A stretch of 64,000 nucleotides of DNA from Ciona savignyi (taxonomy: Eukaryota > Chordata > Ascidiacea > Phlebobranchia > Cionidae): NCBI GenBank assembly GCA_000149265.1, contig CH003206.1, positions 230,400 through 294,399 on the forward strand, written 5' to 3'. Shown piece after piece: positions 37,150 through 49,494 of this stretch. The notes under the pieces were generated by a model. That model was not told where the DNA came from. It made no database searches and was given only the letters and a program-made list of their open reading frames with translations. The stretch's first letter is position 1. Each line of letters begins with the position of its first letter. Both the position numbers and the translations under genes were made by a program.

Positions 37150-37314
37150 TGCATAATATTCCGTCTTATTTTCTTCTTTCTTGTTAATTTCCGTTCCTAA
37201 GATTCCATTTACTTTGTTAATATCAGTCCTTGAGAAGTTAACTGGGTAGAACGCTATACTTGTCGTCTGGGTAGAACGCTATACTTGTCGCTATAACGCT
37301 ATACCTTTATGGTG

Positions 37315-37432
37315 TACGGTGGTAGGGCCGAAAGGTTAACACGGCTGACACATATGCCGATTATATACCGAAATAGTGTTAGGGATGAGCTAATCATGGG
37401 TTTGAACCTTGACCTATTAAAAAGCATACCCT
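37315..37432 (+). mobile_element. Short tRNA-like SINE (family B) at the module junction
   Basis: Forward copy (GGCCGAAAGGTTAACACGGC) in the roughly 190-bp spacer between the two modules. Confidence 0.7.
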
Positions 37433-38470
37433 AACGAAAGATCTTTTCCCCAATTTTAAAGAATAAGCGAAGACTAATATATTCTGTTTTCGATAAAGAC
37501 TTTGATGTTCTGTAGTAACATAAATGATAATTATTTTAATATAAAACTCTAAATAAGCAACATTAAACGTAAACGTCAGTTAAACAAGCAACGCCTACTG
37601 TATTTGCCTCATAGTGAAACTTCCTTTTGCAGTGTGGGTGGATTTACCGTTTAAAGGATGATATATTGTTGAAGTACTGTCGGTAGAATTATATACATTA
37701 AATGAGTGTAATAAGCGCGTTTGCCCAATTTTAAAGAATGAGCGAAGACTAATATATTCTGTTTTCGATAAAGATTATGATGTTCTGTAGTAACAGAAAT
37801 AATAAATCTTTTACTATAAAACTTTAAATAAGAAGCATTAAACGTAAAACTTTTATAAAGTAATTGACGTTTGATTACTGCTCTATAAAGGTACACATTT
37901 TGCATGGTTGCGATCTTTGCCAACTAAATGTATTACCTTTAATGTTTATGACAATGTACATTTTCGTTAACTTTTAAATGACCATACACAATTTTTCAGA
38001 TGATGATCATACATAATTTTCCTTATTTAGGTGGATAAGCCGGTCGAGTTCTTTTATTTTAATATCAACCTTAGCTAGAGCGTATAAAGGCAATAAAAAG
38101 ATACAAACGTTTTCTCTTTTTGGCAAATTGTATCTTGAGCATGACGCTTAACTAAAGTACTAAGTTTTACGCTCACGTATGTTGCTAACCGCCTACTGTA
38201 GAAGCTTTATCGTGTAGACTAACTTCCTTCCGCAGTAAAGGTGGGTTTACCGTTTAAAATATGATATGTTGATGAATTACTGTTGGTATGAGTATATACA
38301 TTACATTAATCTGAGATCTGAAGTAGACAACAATAAAAGTTAAACAATATTTGGTTTTATTTTTGTAACTAAATTTAAAATGTAGAATTATAACACAAGT
38401 CTTTTAAAAAATGCGAACGTTATATATTTATGTACAACCACAGGATTAGGAATAATTACCACAGACCAAT

Positions 38471-41333
38471 ATGAATAAACAAGACTTCACATATTAACGA
38501 AAGTTACGGTATTGATTACGAAAAAGAGAAAATTGGTATCGCTGCCTTGTTTCTACTTGTGGATACAGAAAATGGTAAGTTATTTTTGTAATGTGAGCCT
38601 AGAATGTCATTAAATGAATAAATAGTCATTACAGAGAATGATAAGAAGATAGCAATTGCAGCACAGAAAGATTATGACGATTTCAAGGAGCTCCTCGTCA
38701 AAATGAGATTTGAAGTAAAAGAATATAAAAGGACTGGCCTTAGCGAACAAGTACGTATTCTAAAGTAAAGTTATTACTTATTATTTTTATAGGTCTCATT
38801 GGTAAAATTGAACACAATGTTTTGTCGTTTTTTTTATTTTCGTCAAGCGCTTGACATGCATGACTTCTACCAGATATAGTAATCTAATCGCATAAAGGTT
38901 CAAGAATTGTTGGATAAAATTATGTAGACATGCAGAAACCAAAAATTATGGTGACAAGCCCAGGGAAGTTCACCTGGGTACATAAAAACCAAACCGGACC
39001 CTTCCCCTTAAATTTAGTTTTTTTTAATAAGCATAATTAGAATATCTAAGATTAGGCATTCGATGTCGCACCACATATCCAAGAAGGATGCGCCAAATCG
39101 AATTAAAACTTTAGGATTTGTAAGATAACCTGACCTAGATATGTTCAACCGACATTTGGGTTTTGAATCCAGTTAAATTCCCCGTGGCAGTAAAAGTATA
39201 TTGGACCTAAGTATATCTTCTGTGCAATGATCATGAATAACAATATCGGTTTGTTACCTTAGGTTTATGCTTGCAGAAATAAACTACATACTCGGTGCAT
39301 TAAATACACTAGTTATGGTTAGTGTAGATTCTTATTTGTGGGCGACTGCCTTTGCCCAAAATCACTAAATTATGAACGCGTTGAAATTTCCCAACGCGAA
39401 TGCCTAAACGTCTTTTAAAGTTTAATCGTGCACAAGTTCTTCTCGGTCTTTAATATGCCGTTTTCTATAAATAAAAATAAATTATATTAAAAATGGCGTC
39501 AGGAAATAAAACTAATTTATCTTTAATTAAACAGGAACTAAAAGACAAGCTAAAATATCATCCGTATACGGAGGAGGGGGATACTACACCCAGGGCCGGT
39601 TTTAGGCCGATTTGACCGATTAGATCAAATTGGGCCCCGCACCTTGAAGGGGCCCCGCGCTAGCGTATTACGAGGTTTAAAATACTACTGAAACGTAAAA
39701 TAAAAAGTGAAATAATATTCTTTCTCATAATATCAATTTGTTATGCATCGTAACTAAGTCAAATTTATATTCCTGTGTCTGCCTGTTACGTCATAATGAA
39801 TATGGTTGCTAAACAATATATCGTAAATCAGCACCCACATTATCTTTAATTTGTTTTATAGCATGTATTAAAAGTCTATTTTTGTAGTTTGTATGTACTG
39901 GTATGTATTTTATGATATATAAACACCCATAAATTTTGCTATGAAGAGTAGGGGCCCCGCCATCACATTTCTAATTGGGCCCCGCAGTTCCTAGCACCGG
40001 GCCTGACTACACCGTATTCTGGCGCTGAAGATGATGCAAAGGCGGATTTTAAAGCCATTCAAATCGCTCGAATTAAACATGATATCCTAACAGAACATAG
40101 CTGCTTCATTGCATTGTTCATTGGTCATGGGGGAAATGGCTACATAATGTCTGAAGGCAAACAAATTGATATACACAAAGATATTCTTCCCAATTTTTTT
40201 CCGAAACATTGCCTGAATGGAAAACCCAAAGTTTTTATTGTCCAGGTATGCGTTTCGATGGCCGAAATCAATAACAAATTCAATCGTCAATAATTCAAAA
40301 AAAAATTTGAAGCGTTGTATGATTTAACATAATTTTTTGATGAGATTACGCTTGACTGGCATCTAAAAGGGAACTGCCATAAATTTCAGTCGTCACCAAG
40401 GGAGCAATTTTTCGTGTTTTCATAACGATAAGTATCGGCAGATGTCGCGTGCACAAATTTTCAATATTTGAGGATTCTGGTTCGCAAGCATTTACTAAAT
40501 TTTTCTAGGCATGTCGGGGAGAACAAAACAACCTTGCTGCAGGAATACCGTCAAACGGTGTCGTTAAAGAAATTCCGGCAGCCGGTTCTGATATGTTGCT
40601 GTGTTATTCTGCCTGGAATGGTAGGATATTTTAAGTACATATTTCCCAACATTTAGGTAAAACATAAATAATCAATTTACAGATGTTGTGTTATACATTG
40701 GAGTTGATCCTTCACAAGGAACACCATATCTGCAAACGTTCATTAAATTGTTAAAGAAATATGGTGGTAAACTTATGTTATATTAAGTTATGTTATCTAT
40801 TAGTTTTCTTAAAACTCACTTTGAAAAATGAGGTAAATTGAATATTAGCAACCGTCAAACACTGAATTCGGAATATAGATAAAATGACCGAAATTTGAGT
40901 GCAAATCACTTGCTTTTACATTGATAATAACCGACTTGAAAACATGTACAAGTAAAAATTTCTGCGTTCATACAGCAGTTGATCCTGGATTAAACATCTA
41001 ATTCATTAACAAACGCCTTTATGCTTAAAAGATTTGGCGAATAATGTAACCGCTGGATTACTTGTTTTTAGTCCATATAAAAATAAACAACCAAAACGAC
41101 ACTTGATTCAAATGTTTTAATAACGTGCAGATGGACACCACAGTTTTATTGACATCCTAACTGAAGTGAGCCGACAGGTAAGTCAGGGTGGAATTCTACT
41201 TCAGGGCAAAGATAACACAAAAGTTAAAATTGGATACCAAATGCCGTGCTTCGAATCTTCGCTGACAAAGAAGTTGTTTCTGAAGGTCGACCCGCCCAAA
41301 CCTACCCCTCAACAATTGACCAGCGATAAGTAA
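38471..41333 (+). pseudogene. Caspase-like gene, copy 2 (5-bp deletion and MITE in exon)
   Basis: The same six exons as copy 1: 38471-38574, 38635-38750, 39535-40245 (interrupted), 40509-40620, 40683-40766 and 41131-41333. The catalytic regions survive: FIGHGGNG in exon 3, ACRGEQ at the start of exon 4, IPAAGSDMLLCYSAWN, YQMPC in exon 6. Two lesions break it: exon 1 lacks five bases (GACTTCACATATTAA against GACTTAGTATCACATATT), giving an early stop, and a 415-bp MITE splits exon 3. Exon 2 is intact here, unlike copy 1. Amino-acid changes against copy 1 in exons 4 and 5 suggest some separate evolution before or during decay. Confidence 0.9.
39591..40005. mobile_element. hAT-type MITE inside caspase exon 3
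   Basis: The 415-bp element starts CAGGGCCGGTTTTAGG and ends CTAGCACCGGGCCTG. It is flanked by perfect 8-bp ACTACACC at 39583-39590 and 40006-40013. Copy 1 gives the empty site (GATTCTAAACCGTATCC). Runs of GGGGCCCC lie near both ends. Confidence 0.95.
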
Positions 41334-41854
41334 AAGAAACTGGGTTTCGTGCAAGCATTCCAACCATTTAGCATAATATCACGTAATTTCGCTTGCAATG
41401 CACTAAAGTTGATTTCTATAGTAAATCAGTAATATTAGTTGTACATTCATATAACACATATATTTAACTGGAGAGTGACAATCATGTGTCAATCACAACC
41501 ATGTGTAAAACATATTTTGATTGTAACCTTTATGTTTATATACAGGTTCAAGCAGGACTTCCATTTCAGGTTTTATACCACGTTGTATATATTTTTCTAA
41601 TGCGTACCTAAGTTAACAAACCAAACTTGTTCACTAGGTTCAGTTAAAGTATATATTCTAGTTTGGTTCATGCATATCTAGGACCGGGTTTTATAATAAT
41701 TCTGGATGTTTTGCGGTCCTGAGTTATCAAATCGAACTTTTAATCTATGTACTAAAAAGTTAATCCATAGGTATATTATTATGTTGTACAATATAATCAC
41801 AAGAAAATAAAACGGTGAAAAACGTAAATGTCTTATAGTAAATTAAATAAAAGA

Positions 41855-42000
41855 CAAATTAGTCTGGTGGTTTTGGTCGGCTGTATCCTTGGGCAAGACT
41901 CTTTCTGAACCCAGCAGATTAATAGGTTCTACTAAATTAAAGGAACGTGTAAATCATACTATAATAGCTTCGATAACTAGCCGGTGAATATGAATTAATA
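41855..42000 (+). mobile_element. SINE family A, diverged partial
   Basis: Forward partial copy with TCCTTGGGCAAGACTC and CCCAGCAGATTAATAGG. Confidence 0.6.
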
Positions 42001-42524
42001 AAGTTTTACACAGACTTTTAACCTGCGTAGATTTTACGATTTATAGCACAATGAATAACTTAGTGAATAACTTAGAAGAGTCGTTTCACTTAAATTGGAG
42101 TCTAAAACCTCCAAACAAACATTGTAGCTGCCTGTCAAATCGGCAGTTATTGCGAGGTTCCACTGTAGAGTTTTGGTCACTTAAGCGCAGTCAAATTTTA
42201 AGTTTGGGATCAAAATATAGCGATCCTGGTCTGGAAATTTACCATAGTAAATTATTTGGGACCGCACTGAAGTGGTCCTGATAATGAGGTGGTCGTGTTA
42301 TCGAGGTGGTCTCCAAGCGTGGTTCCACTGTAGATAACGCAACTCAAACCATATTTTAATACTAAGTATTAAAATAAACACGAATTTCGTTCGTAGCTTT
42401 ATCGCTATTACCTTTGCTCCGATTTGGTTTCCACATATTTAATGAATTTGCTCAACTTTAACACAAAGAACAAAACTGAACTTATTTCTTCCCAACTTTA
42501 ACAATTGAAAAGAGAACTGGCGCA

Positions 42525-43084
42525 GTGGGCCACGATGTTAAACTTTATATTCACCCGCGAGAGAAGGCGGCGCGTGCATTTCAAACTAATCAACGTTTTC
42601 AGGTAACAGAAAAACCTGAACTTACACTACATTTTGAAAATGTAAAGACTACCTTGAACCTCTACAAACTGAATTCAAACCCCTACTTTCCAGAGCTTAG
42701 CAGAGATGCTTTTACAGTTGTGAGGAATCCATTTCGTGTTGATATATTGAGCAAGTGGATGACGAGTTACAAGATGATCTGATTGACCTTAGAAATGACT
42801 CAGGTTGTCATGACCTATTTGAAGATGTGCATGTCACTGAATTCTGAATCCAAGTGTCCTTATCATATCCACAAATCAGTAAAAATTGTTTTATGAAACT
42901 ACTGCTTTTCACCACCGCGTGGTTGTGTGAGTCAGCATTTTCATCCCTACTGAACATAAAATCCAAGCCGCGCACCATACTTGATGTTGCAGCTGACATA
43001 CGCTGCGCACTCTCATCGACTGCACCCAGAATAAAAAGTCTTGTGGACAAACTACAGCAACAACCTTCTCATTCAATTGTGTGA
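42525..43084 (+). pseudogene. hAT-family transposase remnant, module 2 (middle deleted)
   Basis: Same transposase as at 28985-32045: an N-side piece PREKAARAFQTNQRFQVTEK, then directly PYFPELSRDAFTVVRNPF, so the part around LVDIFEALNQLNLKMQG is missing. The C-terminal piece 42854-43084 keeps WLCESAFSSLLNIKSKPR and RIKSLVDKLQQQPSH. There is no LTR insertion here. Confidence 0.87.
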
Positions 43085-43444
43085 ATGTTCAGCTGATTAA
43101 TTAATTGTTGAAACTTGATGTTATTAATTTTGTGTTTTTCATTAAACGTTAATGGGCCAACGCTATTTTTACTAATTTAGTAGGCCATGAGCAAAAAAGG
43201 TCGAAAATCCCTGTTTTTGACGATTTCGGAAGAAAAATAAACCTCTGCCAATGTTTAGATAAAAACATACAATCCCGAAATTTGGGGAATTACCCAACTT
43301 AATTAAAAAATTATTAACTTGATAACATCGTTTTGTAGTGGACTAGCATCACAGACAATTAATTTAAATTTGAGTATTTAGGTTAAGCGCTATATGATCC
43401 CTAGAAAATGAAATACCAAAACAAGTTTCAAAATGTAGTTTCTA

Positions 43445-43730
43445 TTAGTGTGTCACCTTTCAGCCAAAAGGTTGTGGTATCGAAACCGGCCACTAGCTAG
43501 TTGGTTGTGTTCTTGGGCAAAGGCACCTAACGGACATTGCCTGAACCCATCGGATTAATGGCTTCTACTAAACTAGATTGAAGGAACGTGTAAATCATAA
43601 ACAATATACTTCAATAGCTTTATACTGCTTCAGTAACCCGACGATGGGCGCGAGGTGATCTGACGATTTCCTGTGTGTCAACGCTCTTGGTTTTCCTAAT
43701 AACGGGAATAAACACGAATATCCTCTTTAA
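43445..43730 (+). mobile_element. SINE family A, full length (module 2)
   Basis: Complete counterpart of the truncated SINE at 32405. Confidence 0.85.
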
Positions 43731-44841
43731 AAGTCCTAATGCTGGCATTTATGGTTTTTGTTAACACTAAGTTTCGCGTATGTATGTTTCGTAGTGACTT
43801 AACAAATGATTAAAAGTAAACTATGGAATACGGTTTTAATTGAAGTTACTACTCGGGGAATATCATGTCCAACATCGCCTTAGCAGCATTCTTTAAGATA
43901 AAGGTATATATCGCACGTAGTGCCCTTTATTTAACAATGCTTTAAGTTGCACCCGGGTTTATTAACATAAGAATACCCTAATGTAGTGTATTATTGTTAA
44001 AAGCAAAGATAGACTTTCTTAGGACAGGTGGAATCTTATTTTCGTTACATCTGGTCTACATTGTCCAGATCCCTTCTTAAGTCGGCTTCCCCACAGTATT
44101 GGTCGTCTTGCACTCTCTTTTGCGGATCAACTTGCTTTTAATGTGTTCTTGACTGTTTGCTTAATTCATCAGGATTTATTTGGGTTTTACGGACACGTCC
44201 TTATATATTTACATTATTTTAATTTTATTTCTCCATGTCGTGCTATAACGACTCTCGTTTTTTACCGATTCCCTTTTGCCTTTTTGTATTTTTAGTATAT
44301 TTTGTGTGGGTTTCTTACTTAAAAGAGCAAAAACAATAAACTTAACAATCTTGAGATTTATTTCAGGTTGATGGATTATAAAACAATATTATTGGGAACA
44401 AACAAACAAAAAGTAAAATACTAAGTTCTTATTTTTTTCACCGGGGCTTGTTTCAAAACCAAAATGGGCTCGTCACTGAAACCTCTTATATGAGCAGCAT
44501 ATGAATCGGTCGCTTTACCGTTAGATGATAAGTTTGTTTCACCGGACTTAGTTTCGAAGCCATGATTTTTCACCACATAAACTATCATCGACCCATGATA
44601 AGTTTCGAACTCATGACATTTCGTCCACACAACCGTTCGATGTTAAGATATTTTTTATGGTTATTTTTAGCAAAGTTTTAAACCCAGGAAGGGCTTGGTA
44701 CCAGGACCGTTTTTGAATAGAAGTCGGTATACGTATCGTTCCCCGTAACCATTCGGCCACACGACCGTACTCGGTGTTAAGTTAATTTCACTTCTGCCAT
44801 TACTGCTCAAATCCAGCATATGGCCCACCAACTATATAAGA
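43731..44841. other. Spacer with short tRNA-like SINEs, module 2
   Basis: Counterpart of 34387-35560, with family B copies at about 44440-44510 and 44600-44770 (-). No gene is recognised. Confidence 0.6.
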
Positions 44842-45132
44842 CAGGGGTGGGCACACTTTATAAATCGGGGCAAAATTATTTTATTCTTAGACTGACAGGC
44901 CAAGTCTTTGAGCCGCCACTTACATATAGTTTGTCACTGTTGACAAAAAACATTAAACTAAGAAATGTGGTTCAGTATTGGTTAAAAGCAGAAATTGTTT
45001 CTTCAAGCGAAGCAGAAATTTAGCTGTGACATTACTATTTAGTCTTACAACTGGTCGATAACTTTAGGAGGGCCGAAATAAAAGACTCGACGGGCCAGGT
45101 TTGGTGCGCGGGCCGTAGTTTGCCCATGTCTG
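44842..45132. mobile_element. hAT-type MITE (module 2)
   Basis: Paralogue of 35562-35854 with the same CAGGGGTGGGCACAC end and AACTAAGA right flank. Confidence 0.85.
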
Positions 45133-45468
45133 AACTAAGACAATACATTACGCCGTGCTGATGGCAATACCTTTTCCCAGAAAATCACTTACGTACTTAA
45201 TGCGATTATTGACTACTATATGACGAAACAATGTGCGTATTTCTTTAATAAATGGCAGTTATGACGTACATCACGATTTGAAACGACATTTCTAGATCCA
45301 ACACTCGCTTCAGACAAATACTGAAGCTGTAAAACTACGTACTAAAACATTTTTATAAAAAAATACGCAATACAGCTATTGACATAATTGAAACAATTTT
45401 AAGAGAATAAATAAAGAAATTTAGCTGTTGGCATATTTAAAATATTTTATTTTATAAAGTACCAACCA

Positions 45469-46546
45469 TCAGCGCACTGTATTCTTAGATAGTGTTGTAT
45501 CTCCGGTGCCGTTTTTTTGAATTAAATCTTGCACTTTTATTTCCGGGTGTTTAGACCAAGGAAACATTATTCTTCGCCAATTTTTAAACGATGCAACCAA
45601 GCATACAATGTTCACAATCGCGTTTAAATCGTTTATAATTAAATTATACAACAACATGGTACCGGGCCCGAATACCGCATCTGTAATAAACTGGACAACT
45701 AAATTTCCCAAATCCGTGAAAAAACAGATGCATGCTATGATAAGAGACCTTTTGATCAAATGATTAATTGATCCGGTAAGTTTGTTAGCAACACCTTTAC
45801 ATTCCGACCGAAACCCTTGTCTTTCTCCTGAATTCTGCTTGTACAAAGGGTAAATAAACAGGAATAGTAGAGTGCTTTGTACAAGTGTACACCCTATTAA
45901 CCACGTAACTAGTTCCTGCAACATTCCGTTAATCGAATACCAATACCAAGTCAGCGCAATCTGTACAATCACGTTAGCAACCACGAATACTAATGAAAGG
46001 GTGCTTAGGACTAGCAAGGTGCTGTTTCTTTTATGCAAACTCCGCAGTGGTCCGGTGTAGAGTAAGCGCTGTCGTAACCACATAAAACAGTATCCAAACA
46101 CGATCTGGGATCCGAAAACGAATTTGGTGGTTAAAGTAAGTTTCTGAGATTGCACTTTAGTAAATACAACAAAGTGCTGAAGAGTGAATTGTACGATGCA
46201 CAAGAACGATACAATAAAGCAAATTGCCAACATCATAGTCTTGAAAATGGCGTTGGATGCCGTTTGTTTTTTCCCGGATTTCTTTATGAATCCCACTTTA
46301 TTTGACGATTCTCTTGGTCGCCCAATTAAAAGGTAATAGAGAATGACTACAAACAGATAGATGGCGACTAGAAAAAAATATGATAACAAGTCCATACATC
46401 AGCCAAGAGGCACCTTTTGGTCGCATTGCATAATATTCCGTCTTATTTTCTTCTTTCTTGTTAATTTCCGTTCCTAAGATTCCATTTACTTTGTTAATAT
46501 CAGTAACTGAGAAGTTAACTGGGTAGAACGCTATACTTGTCGTCAT
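45469..46546 (-). pseudogene. Seven-pass membrane protein, copy 2 (one-base frameshift in TM1)
   Basis: From the ATG at 46546 the frame reads MTTSIAFYPVNF...YYAMRPKGASWLMYGLVIIFF and then shifts in a T run (seven T before CTAGTCGCC; six would keep the frame). From about 46370 the original frame continues as LVAIYLFVVIL to the end at 45469, with all remaining membrane segments intact and nearly identical to copy 1. The 41 residues before MRPKGAS give a fuller N-terminus than copy 1, with NKTE as a possible glycosylation site. The lesion is a single base in a homopolymer, so an assembly error or very recent inactivation are both possible. Confidence 0.75.
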
Positions 46547-46559
46547 CGCTGTAGTCTAA

Positions 46560-47300
46560 CTTACAAACACTAATAATCAGAAACGCGTGTTGTGTGTGGT
46601 ATTTGTTGCATGTAAAGTCGAGATTAGAAAAAAGGCTGTAGCACACGACCTAATTTATCCTGTGACGGAAATTAAGTGATAAGTTTATTTATATCACATT
46701 CTATTTTACTGTGGAAAATAAACATAGCGGGTCACATCACGTTTTTTTTTCTGGTAATTTCAATATAATGACCTAAAACCGAACATGTATTAATTAGAAC
46801 GGGCAATATCTACACATGCCTTTCTGGCTTAGTATATGTGTAATACAAGTTACACTAACAAAAAGTGGTAATTGGTGAAATGTTTCGATTTTATTAATTT
46901 TTACCAATTATTTTCTACTTTCCTATATGTTTTGTTTTTGTAAATGTTTTGTTATTTTCTGTATCGTTGAATGTTTCTAAACTTTGAATTATTGTCTTTA
47001 AAGATAAAGATATAATAATATAGTTGATTTTATCTGACATTTGTCCAATTGTTTAAAACTTATAAATATATTGCAACAAAATAACAACAAATACAAAAAA
47101 ATAGAGTACAAAAAATAAAATAAGCAATGAAACACAACCCAAAGCAAAACAAATTAAGAGTTTGCTTGTGGTAACTTCAAATAAAACCTTATGCAATAGT
47201 TTGCTTTTAATCATTTGTTAAGCCACTACGAAACATACATACGCTAAACTTACGGTGCGGAAAGTGTTAATAAAAATCACAAATGCCAACATAAGGACTT
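46560..47300. other. Intergenic, nothing recognised
   Basis: Very AT-rich single-copy-looking sequence beyond module 2. No exon, repeat border or RNA gene seen. Confidence 0.5.
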
Positions 47301-47304
47301 AAAA

Positions 47305-47590
47305 GAGGATATTCGTGTTTATTCCCGTTATTAGGAAAACCAAGGGCGTTGACACACAGGAAATCGTCAGATCACCTCGCGCCCACCGTCAGGTTACCGG
47401 AGCTATTGCAGTGTGTTGTGTATATATGATAGACACTTTCCTTCATTTGGTAAAACTCGTCCCCTGGATTCGGACAATGTCGTTGAGTTCCTTTTTCAAA
47501 GACACAACCGACTAGCTGCCGACCAATTTCGTACCTACAACACTTTGACTAAAATTCGCCGCACCAACCCACCAGACTAATCGGACTTTA
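47305..47590 (-). mobile_element. SINE family A, full length
   Basis: Reverse copy, 3' end first (GGATATTCGTGTTTATTCCC). Confidence 0.75.
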
Positions 47591-47700
47591 GACTTTAAAT
47601 AAGAACGACATTGGTCTTAAGCTTTTTTTGCTGAGACTTTTCATGTATTTTTGTTTCCAAACTTTTGATTTAAATTGTACGGGCTAGCATTTCTTTTATC

Positions 47701-47800
47701 NNNNNNNNNNNNNNNNNNNNNNNNNNNNNNNNNNNNNNNNNNNNNNNNNNNNNNNNNNNNNNNNNNNNNNNNNNNNNNNNNNNNNNNNNNNNNNNNNNNN
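47701..47800. other. Assembly gap
   Basis: One hundred N, the usual placeholder for a gap of unknown size. Real sequence may be longer or shorter. Confidence 1.
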
Positions 47801-47804
47801 GTCT

Positions 47805-47945
47805 ATTATACCGTGGTGGTTTAGTACGTCGACTTTCAATTGATGAATTGCAGGTTCGGAACTAGTCATTAGCTTGTATGTTGTGCCAGTGCTGGGCATG
47901 ACACTTAACATACAAATTAAAGAAACGTCAGAATCATAAACCACA
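47805..47945 (+). mobile_element. SINE family A, partial
   Basis: Forward copy starting immediately after the gap, cut off at CATAAACCACACACTGC. Confidence 0.6.
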
Positions 47946-47979
47946 CACTGCCGCCGAAACTTGTAGCACTGTAACCAGA

Positions 47980-48292
47980 CGTGCAAGAATCAGGAATGTA
48001 GACCTTAGGAAAATCGTGGAAGTGGAAGAAACGATCGAGGAAGTTGTCAATGCTGCAAGACGCTTGCGTTGGTTTGGTCACGTTACATGCAGCTCGGAGG
48101 CGAGCCTGATCATTCCAAGTTTCAGGAAACAATTTTAATTTCAAAGGCAAATGGCGGGAAAACATACAGATCTATGCGGCTTCCCTCTTGCGACGGCTGA
48201 ACGAAAGGAAGAAACCGAAGTAAATGGAGAGCACGAGAAGATGCAGTTCGGCTTGATGCCCTATGCACATAACTAACTAACATTTTGAGGCA
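47980..48292 (+). pseudogene. 3' end of a non-LTR (LINE) reverse transcriptase gene
   Basis: In shifting frames the strand reads ARIRNVDLRKIVEVEETIEE, then AARRLRWFGHVTC and, at the end, KWRAREDAVRLDALCT plus stop. The RLRWFGHV motif followed by a Trp/Arg-rich C-terminus is the signature of the end of many animal LINE ORF2 proteins. Frameshifts make it dead, and nothing of the reverse transcriptase domain is seen upstream, where the assembly gap lies. Confidence 0.6.
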
Positions 48293-48294
48293 CG

Positions 48295-49494
48295 GATGTG
48301 TGGCCGAATGTTAGCGCGAAAGATACATATGACGAGCTTATCATGGGTTTGAAACTTTTGTCGTTTAAAAAAAAGTTAATATATTTTCTGTTGGGATGAT
48401 TGATTCAATTCAACTAATAATTCAGTGTTGCGGAAACAAATTAGTCATATTTTTTAATATATTATAAAATTAATGAGAGTAACGTTGCCTTATGTTTGCA
48501 ATTAATCTTGTATAAATGCCAACATCGCCCCCACCATCGGGTAGCTGGAGCTATTGCAGTGTGTTGTGTATGATTCACATGTTCCTTTAATTAAGTGAAA
48601 CCCATAATCCGGGTACATTACGGAGCTATCACTGTGTGTTTTAGGATTCAGACTTTTCTTCATGTTTTAAATATAAGACAAATTCGTCTTAATTTTTTAA
48701 ACAATTTCCTGTCGATTATATTGGTTTTAAGTGTCGTCGAGCTATATCATGCACATCTTCATATTGGATTTGCCTGTGTAGCCTATATTATATTTTCGAG
48801 GGTTTGTTAAGTGTATTTTTCGTTTTCCCAATTCCGTCCATACATCTACATCTCCCTTTAATAATTAAAGATAAAAAGCTCTTTTCGGTATCCAGTTTAA
48901 ACGTTTTTGGCGAAAAGCAGCAAAAAAGGCCTTGATTTTACAATCGTTATTTTCTATTTATTTCCCCCAGGAAATTTTCGAAGTTATATACCAACCTACA
49001 ATGACAGCATGCTTATTTACGTTCTTTCACTTTTTACCTGTTTGGACCGTACTTTCTTGACAATTTTAGTTCCACAATCTGAGAAAAAAAGTATACAATT
49101 CTTGTTTTATTCGTATGAATGGGGAATATTAAAAAAAGATGGTGGACGGGCAGCCAAACCTAAGCAAAACCAATAATGTGCAAACAAAATTTATTTAAGA
49201 CCAAACGATATAAATAATAATTTTCTGTGGCATTTCTTAGAACGCTTTAGCCTTAAAAGCTGCTCTTTGTCGCACTTTTCCGGATTTTGGTAAAAAGCGG
49301 AATGCCAGATAGTTTAAAATATTAAATTACTACTTTTTGTTTTATACAAACAGAGTAAAAGATTGAGAAACATTTCAATATGTACAAATATACTGAGGGG
49401 AAATGTTATTATTTTTAGTGTTAGTAAGAGATATTTCAATATGTTCAATATAGTGGAAGATATATGCATATTGTGTTGAGATATATTGTATAAA
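48295..49494. other. Intergenic with SINE scraps
   Basis: Holds a family B scrap (48297-48370) and SINE A scraps (about 48525-48640). No gene is recognised. Confidence 0.5.

Larger units (their letters stand above)
23897..37262. repeat. Segmental duplication 2, module 1
   Basis: Runs from the AAGCGAAGACTAATATATTC block to the 7TM gene start and matches 37450-46545 in order and orientation: caspase-like gene, hAT transposase, SINE, hAT MITE, 7TM gene. Module 1 additionally holds an LTR element (29128-31410) and a family R insert (32575-34386). The start of the unit is itself repeated once at about 24165. Confidence 0.92.
37450..46545. repeat. Segmental duplication 2, module 2
   Basis: Second copy of the caspase / hAT / 7TM module in direct orientation. 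It lacks the LTR element and family R insert of module 1 and carries its own MITE at 39591-40005. Confidence 0.92.
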
